The translations under genes and the position numbers were made by a program. A stretch of DNA of 9,621 nt from Negativicutes bacterium (GTDB lineage Bacteria; Bacillota; Negativicutes; JAGOZY01). The notes under the pieces were generated by a model, which saw nothing but the letters and a program-made list of their open reading frames with translations, was not told the origin of the DNA and searched no databases. Of this stretch, positions 5,659 through 9,621 are shown piece by piece. The stretch lies in contig JAGOZY010000007.1 in the NCBI GenBank assembly GCA_018058445.1, positions 1-9,621 on the forward strand. The letters run 5' to 3'. Positions within the stretch are counted from its first letter, which is position 1. Each line of letters opens with the position of its first letter.

Positions 5659-5691
5659 AAAAAGCCCCTAAGAATTTCTTAGGGGCTTTTT
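5659..5691. terminator. Bidirectional terminator between the ars operon and citF
   Basis: A near-perfect palindrome: AAAAAGCCCCTAAGA (5659-5673), loop ATT, TCTTAGGGGCTTTTT (5677-5691). With A-runs at one end and T-runs at the other it can stop transcripts from both sides, arsC from the left and citF from the right. The citF stop codon is only one base from the stem. Confidence 0.93.
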
Positions 5692-5692
5692 G

Positions 5693-7219
5693 CTATTTAA
5701 TCTGACGAACTGTATCGATAATCGTTCCATCTCGATATTCGACATAGGCAACAATTTTTTCATGAAGTTCGACTGTTCCTGGAATCCCTGCGATATCTTC
5801 GGCCATCTGAGCCATTTCTTCGATAGTGAAAAGGGGCAATCCAGCTTGAGTAAATTTTTCGATCAGATCGGTTCGCTTTGGATTCACCGAGATTCCAAAT
5901 TCTGTTACCAAAATATCAACTGTTTCGCCTGGGGTTGTGATTGTCAGAATATCTTTTCGTAGAACTGGTAAACGAGAGCGAGTTAGATTCGCTGTAATGA
6001 TCGTCAGTTTTGCACCGGCTGCTGCATCGCTATGACCACCCGAACCTCCCATAATCATGCCATCAGACCCGGTGACTACATTGACATTGAAGTCGAGATC
6101 CATTTCAGTAGCTCCGAGCACAACGCAATCTAATTGATTGACAACGCAGCCGGAGTTAAATGGATTGGCATAAGTTCCAGCACTGATTTCGAGGTGATTA
6201 GGGTTCTCTTTGAGAGAGCGAATCGCGTCTAGATCAAAGCCTTGAACATCCAAAATCGTTTGGAACAGCCCTTCTTCCAACATATCAACCATGTATCCGG
6301 TAATGCCGCCAAGCGCAAAACTACCAGCAATTTTACGTTTTTTCATCTGCTTTCGAACATAATGGGCGACAGCCAGAGAAGCTCCTCCTGCTCCGGTCTG
6401 GAACGAAAATCCATCGACAAGCAATCCGGATGCCTCAATTGCTCTTGCGGCAATTGAAGCAATTTTGAGCTGAACAGGATCTTTTGTTACTTGAGTTGTT
6501 CCTGAAACAATTCCTTTTGGATCGCCAATCGATTCGACTTGTACGACATAATCAATCCGACTTTGCGGTATCGACACGGGTGTTAAAGGATAGGCGACCA
6601 GATAGTCAGTGACAGCCACCGTATGATCAGCATACTCCGCATCTGGGAAAGCATAGCCGAGCGAACCACAAGCCGTAGGACCGGCAATACCGCTTAAATT
6701 TCCGTAAGAATCTGCTGCTGGGGCAGCAATGAAAGCAACGTCAATATGAAGTTGGCCGCATTCAATTGCCCGAGCCCGCCCGCCATGAGTTCGTAGCATG
6801 ATCGGCTTGGCTAGTACACCTTGAGAAATCGCTTGTGCGACAGGACCTGACAGATAGTTTGTATCTAGATGGGTCACTGTTCCTGATTTGAAATGTTCAA
6901 TCAAAGGCTGGTGAACTGGGAACACCGAACTAAGAGCGACTGTCAAATTTTTAAGCCCTAATTCAGCAGCGACTTCTAGTACTTGATTGACGACTTTGTC
7001 GCCATTTCGGAAATGATGGTGGAAAGAAAGAGTCATACCATCACGAACTGGTATTTTGTCAAAGACCTCTTTTAAATTTGTATATAGTTTGGACTCACCT
7101 GGCTTTTTCGCTTTGACAGCAGGAGCTTGGCGGTTCATATCTGGTGCGGTAGCGAAAGCACCTTGGAAAGGGCGAAGAGAATTAGCTTCTGGAACATATC
7201 GTCCCACAGAATTCTTCAT
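5693..7219 (-). CDS. citF: Citrate lyase alpha subunit (citrate:acetyl-ACP transferase)
   Basis: A 508-residue protein, the usual CitF length, aligning in my reading from end to end. Family landmarks are the N-terminal GRYVPE and YTNLKEVFDKIPVRDGMTLS (46-65), SFHHHFRNGD (65-74), RTHGGRARAIECGQLHIDV (143-161), GGSGGHSDAAAGAKLTI (391-407) and ETVDILVTEFGISVNP (432-447). CitF exchanges the acetyl group on the acyl-carrier subunit CitD for citrate, forming citryl-CitD and acetate; it belongs to the CoA-transferase fold and acts in the cytoplasmic CitDEF complex. The start ATG at 7219-7217 has GGAGGT (7231-7226) six bases upstream and overlaps the citE stop by four bases. It is the last gene of its transcript: no citX or citG follows. 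Confidence 0.97.
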   Translation of the reverse strand: MKNSVGRYVPEANSLRPFQGAFATAPDMNRQAPAVKAKKPGESKLYTNLKEVFDKIPVRDGMTLSFHHHFRNGDKVVNQVLEVAAELGLKNLTVALSSVFPVHQPLIEHFKSGTVTHLDTNYLSGPVAQAISQGVLAKPIMLRTHGGRARAIECGQLHIDVAFIAAPAADSYGNLSGIAGPTACGSLGYAFPDAEYADHTVAVTDYLVAYPLTPVSIPQSRIDYVVQVESIGDPKGIVSGTTQVTKDPVQLKIASIAARAIEASGLLVDGFSFQTGAGGASLAVAHYVRKQMKKRKIAGSFALGGITGYMVDMLEEGLFQTILDVQGFDLDAIRSLKENPNHLEISAGTYANPFNSGCVVNQLDCVVLGATEMDLDFNVNVVTGSDGMIMGGSGGHSDAAAGAKLTIITANLTRSRLPVLRKDILTITTPGETVDILVTEFGISVNPKRTDLIEKFTQAGLPLFTIEEMAQMAEDIAGIPGTVELHEKIVAYVEYRDGTIIDTVRQIK

Positions 7220-8091
7220 GAGTCCACCTCCCCAGTTAGATTGAAAGTCTCGGCAAGATAGAGTACCCGTTCAGCCCGTCGAACGATGGGAGCATCAATC
7301 ATTTTTCCATCTAAAGCAATAACCCCTGATCCTTGACTCTGAGCATCTTCAATTGCCCGAAGGACTCGTTTGGCCCAGCGGATATCGTCAGGTGATGGAT
7401 TGAAGGCATCATGGATAATTTCGACTTGGCGAGGATTAATCGCAAGTTTGCCCTTAAAGCCCATTTTTTTTGCAAGGAGCGAATCTTGAAGTAACCCTTC
7501 TTCATCTTGGGCATCTGTAAAAGGGGTATCGATCGAATCAATACCCGCGGCAGCAGCTGCATTAATGATCAAAGAGCGGGCCATCAAAATTTCGCCCCCT
7601 TCTTTCGTTCGGGTTGCTCCTAAAGCAGCGGTGTAATCTTCGGCACCAAACGCAAGAGCGATAACCCGTTTATCTGTTTGGGCAATTTCTGCGCAATGGT
7701 TTACTCCGAGTGGTGTTTCAATCAATGGAATTACCGACACTGGGCGTTGCCCTTCCTTTTCAGCAGCAACGATCAAACCGAGAAGCTCTTCTAGTTCTGC
7801 TCTCGATTCGACCTTCGGTAGAATTAAACCATTTGGCTGACAAGGAACGATTTTTTGGAGATCTTTTGCCCCACCCGAGGAGAGTGGATTAATTCGGACA
7901 AAGGTTTCGCTTTTTCGATAATTGACTGTGCGAAGAGCCTGAGCGATCAAAAAGCGGGCAGAGTCTTTTTCTAAAGGAGAAACCGCATCTTCTAAATCTA
8001 AAATGACTCCATCCGCTTCAAAAACACCTCCGCTTTGGAGCATACCCGGATTGTTTCCTGGTAAAAAAAGTAGGCTTCGTCTTATTTTCAT
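7216..8091 (-). CDS. citE: Citrate lyase beta subunit (citryl-ACP lyase)
   Basis: A 291-residue TIM-barrel protein of the HpcH/HpaI aldolase family. It shows RRSLLFLPGNNPGML at the N-terminus, DLEDAV (32-37), the substrate arginine in FVRIN (64-68), PLIETPLG (122-129) with the Mg-ligand glutamate, and GAEDYTAALG (149-158). These are the Mg2+ and citryl binding signatures. It cleaves citryl-CitD into oxaloacetate and acetyl-CitD, regenerating the acetylated carrier. AGGAGG (8104-8099) lies seven bases from the start. It overlaps citD by four bases upstream and citF by four bases downstream (ATGA junctions), so the three subunits are translated in a coupled series. Stand-alone CitE-like proteins act on other CoA esters, but the citD and citF neighbours make the citrate lyase role clear. 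Confidence 0.97.
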   Translation of the reverse strand: MKIRRSLLFLPGNNPGMLQSGGVFEADGVILDLEDAVSPLEKDSARFLIAQALRTVNYRKSETFVRINPLSSGGAKDLQKIVPCQPNGLILPKVESRAELEELLGLIVAAEKEGQRPVSVIPLIETPLGVNHCAEIAQTDKRVIALAFGAEDYTAALGATRTKEGGEILMARSLIINAAAAAGIDSIDTPFTDAQDEEGLLQDSLLAKKMGFKGKLAINPRQVEIIHDAFNPSPDDIRWAKRVLRAIEDAQSQGSGVIALDGKMIDAPIVRRAERVLYLAETFNLTGEVDS

Positions 8092-8372
8092 GACAAACCC
8101 TCCTCTTCAGAAAGGATTCCGGCTCGGGTGAGTGCGGTGATCAAACGAGCTTCAATCGTGCAGCTAAGAGCCCCTTTATCAGCGGCTGAAATCACTAGAT
8201 CAGAAATACCATAATGCTTTGCTGTTTCGAGAAGAACCTGTTTAATAGCTGGACCATATTGAGGAAGGACGATACTGGTCAGATCAATTTGAACACCGCT
8301 TCCGGGAACGGCTTCAGCAATAGTGATGTGGATGTCATTAGACTCCAATGTTCCTGCTTGAGCTTTTCTCAT
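8088..8372 (-). CDS. citD: Citrate lyase gamma subunit (acyl carrier protein)
   Basis: A 94-residue acyl carrier subunit. The GTLESND near the N-terminus contains Ser11, which corresponds to Ser14 of the Klebsiella protein, the site that carries the phosphoribosyl-dephospho-CoA prosthetic group. The rest follows the family (IDLTSIVLPQYG, then DKGAL, then the C-terminal helix with EARLITALTRAG). It shuttles acetyl and citryl groups between CitF and CitE. To work it needs CitG and CitX (prosthetic group synthesis and attachment) and CitC (acetylation), none of which is encoded in the window. The ribosome binding site AAAGGGG (8386-8380) is seven bases from the ATG. It follows the transporter after 67 bases that contain a terminator-like hairpin. 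Confidence 0.96.
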   Translation of the reverse strand: MRKAQAGTLESNDIHITIAEAVPGSGVQIDLTSIVLPQYGPAIKQVLLETAKHYGISDLVISAADKGALSCTIEARLITALTRAGILSEEEGLS

Positions 8373-8403
8373 AAAGATTCCCCTTTCTCTTTTTGATTAA
8401 AAG

Positions 8404-8434
8404 AAAAATCGGGCTGCCCAAGATAGCAGCCCGA
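8404..8434 (-). terminator. Terminator-like hairpin between the citrate transporter and citD
   Basis: On the minus strand a GC-rich 9-bp perfect stem (TCGGGCTGC with GCAGCCCGA, arms 8434-8426 and 8417-8409), with an eight-base loop, is followed by TTTTTCTTTT. It begins six bases after the transporter stop codon. It could end some transporter transcripts and so lower citDEF expression relative to the transporter, or mark the 3' end of a processed message. No obvious promoter is seen between it and citD, so read-through seems needed for citDEF. Confidence 0.75.
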
Positions 8435-8439
8435 GCAAA

Positions 8440-9621
8440 CTAGCTAACGATACGAAGTAAGATGGCTGCTGCTACAACGACGCAAGCGCCGCCGATTCGG
8501 GTAGAAATTTGAGCAAAAGGCATGAGTTCCATTCGATTTGCGGCAGATAAGATCGCTACGTCACCTGTTCCACCGAGTCCACTGTGACAGCCTGTTACCA
8601 AAGCGGCTTCAATTGGATACATGTTGAGGTATTTACCCACATAGAAACCAGAGACCACCATCGCGAGAACTGTTGAAGTGACGGTGATGATATAGGCAGG
8701 AGTGATCGCTGCGATAACATCTTTCCAAGGAGTGTAAAGAACACCGACACCGACGAGCAATGCCCAGGTTAAATTGGCGGCGATGAAGCGATAGAGATGG
8801 TAGGCACCCTGCTCCATTTTAGCTGGCATGATACCGAGCGCTTTTACAAGAGCCGCCGAGAGGATCATGATGATTGGGGCAGGAATCGGGATGAATAGGT
8901 TGAGCAGAAGCCCGAAGATATAAAAGCTACAAGCAAGGATAAGTCCAGCCCCCATTAAGGCGAAATCGACTGGCTTATCAATGGACTGAGAGCCTTTTAA
9001 AAGGTCATCATCGCCACTTTTAACGAGAACACCATTTCCACTTAAGTGGGGCTTTTTTATTGCCAGCTTTTTCAAAAATCCGGCCGACATGATGGCAACG
9101 ATATTTCCGAGCATAGCAGCTGGGACAAGCATCGCGATAAATTGATCTGGGGATTGATTCAGGATTTCTGCATATGCCACGGAAAGAGGAAGAATTCCTT
9201 CGCCGATTCCGCCGGAGATGATTGGAATCACCACAAAAAAGAGTGATTTATAAGCGCCGATGCCAGTCAGCGTTCCGACGCCGACTCCGACGATACAACT
9301 GGCGATTGTGCCCACCAGCAGAGGAATAAACATTCGGAGAAAACCTTGAATCAGAGTCGTTCGCATCATCCCGAGGATACTACCACTGACCAAGCAGGCA
9401 ATATAGAAGTAGAGAAAATTTGAACCTTTCATAAAAGAAGTGATCGCTTTTAAAGCTGGAGGATTGATAAGTCCGTAAAAGAGCATACAGGAAGGAACAA
9501 AAATTGAGAGAATCGCTGGACCGCCAATATCTTTCAAGATCGGAACTCGCATACCAATGTCGCCAAGCAAAAGGCCCATGATCATCATGACTGCGATTCC
9601 ACCGATCATATCAGCAGGCAG
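8440..9621 (-). CDS. 2-hydroxycarboxylate (citrate/malate) transporter, CitS/CitP/MaeP family, 5' end outside the window
   Basis: The frame is open to the right edge. An internal ATG at 9609-9607 exists, but the codons before it read LPAD, giving LPADMIGG, which matches the family's interior. The true start therefore lies outside and I estimate that about 50 residues are missing. The visible 393 residues are strongly hydrophobic. They hold both conserved GGxG re-entrant loops, ISGGIGEGILPLS (131-143 from that ATG) and GLGGTGDVAILSAANRM (344-360), plus the substrate arginine in QISTRIGGA (367-375, Arg371). Members carry citrate, malate or lactate, either with Na+ or H+ or by exchange. Position directly before citDEF argues for citrate uptake, with precursor/product exchange possible. 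Malate cannot be ruled out from sequence. Confidence 0.93.
   Translation of the reverse strand: MPADMIGGIAVMMIMGLLLGDIGMRVPILKDIGGPAILSIFVPSCMLFYGLINPPALKAITSFMKGSNFLYFYIACLVSGSILGMMRTTLIQGFLRMFIPLLVGTIASCIVGVGVGTLTGIGAYKSLFFVVIPIISGGIGEGILPLSVAYAEILNQSPDQFIAMLVPAAMLGNIVAIMSAGFLKKLAIKKPHLSGNGVLVKSGDDDLLKGSQSIDKPVDFALMGAGLILACSFYIFGLLLNLFIPIPAPIIMILSAALVKALGIMPAKMEQGAYHLYRFIAANLTWALLVGVGVLYTPWKDVIAAITPAYIITVTSTVLAMVVSGFYVGKYLNMYPIEAALVTGCHSGLGGTGDVAILSAANRMELMPFAQISTRIGGACVVVAAAILLRIVS

Noticed and set aside
5690..5962. Plus-strand frame opposite the 3' end of citF
   Set aside because: It is antisense to the conserved CitF C-terminus, starts within the terminator and has no recognisable motif.
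9607..9609. ATG at 9609 as the true start of the citrate transporter
   Set aside because: The reading frame continues to the window edge as LPAD, no ribosome binding site precedes the ATG, and the family normally has about 50 more N-terminal residues.
1..9621. CRISPR array, tRNA or rRNA genes, insertion sequences, prophage or toxin-antitoxin modules
   Set aside because: I saw no regularly spaced repeats, tRNA-like cloverleaf, transposase or integrase motifs, or terminal inverted repeats anywhere in the window.

Overview
The window comes from a low-GC Gram-positive bacterium, most likely a member of the Lactobacillales (Enterococcus-like). The evidence is AT-rich coding DNA, strong AGGAGG-type ribosome binding sites, sigma-A type promoters, compact hairpin-plus-T-run terminators, and the gene families themselves. 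The genus is an inference. I see no RNA genes, insertion sequences, CRISPR arrays or attachment sites, and no gene-free stretch longer than about 200 bases.

Layout from left to right: (1) positions 1-134 are the 3' end of an amidohydrolase, probably an N-acyl-D-amino-acid deacylase, closed by a strong hairpin terminator. (2) Positions 212-1591 hold a four-gene plus-strand unit: a MerR-family regulator, a carboxymuconolactone-decarboxylase-like (CMD) protein, a small two-helix DUF2798-like membrane protein and an antibiotic-biosynthesis-monooxygenase-fold (ABM) protein. It starts at a MerR-type promoter with a 19-base spacer and a perfect dyad, and ends at a 14-bp terminator. Its physiological role is not known to me; quinone, aldehyde or other redox stress is a guess. 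(3) Positions 1705-5638 are a complete arsenic resistance operon, arsR-arsD-arsA-acr3-arsC, behind a near-consensus promoter covered with repeated TCTATGT/ACATAGA half-sites. (4) A bidirectional terminator at 5659-5691 separates it from a convergent minus-strand citrate fermentation cluster (read right to left): a 2-hydroxycarboxylate transporter running off the right edge, then citD, citE and citF, translationally coupled by 4-base overlaps. A terminator-like hairpin lies between the transporter and citD.

How the genes work together: arsenate is reduced to arsenite by ArsC. ArsD (metallochaperone) hands arsenite to the ArsA ATPase, which works with the Acr3 permease to expel it, and ArsR senses arsenite and derepresses the operon. 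In the citrate cluster, the transporter imports citrate (or exchanges it for a product such as lactate), and the CitD/CitE/CitF complex cleaves it to acetate and oxaloacetate. The genes that make, attach and acetylate the prosthetic group (citC, citX, citG) are not in the window; citC could lie beyond the right edge, but nothing follows citF before the terminator.

Most of this is recognisable biology. The parts most worth a second look are the MerR/CMD/DUF2798/ABM unit with its apparently leaderless, cysteine-free regulator, the multi-site ars operator, and the hairpin between the citrate transporter and the lyase genes.
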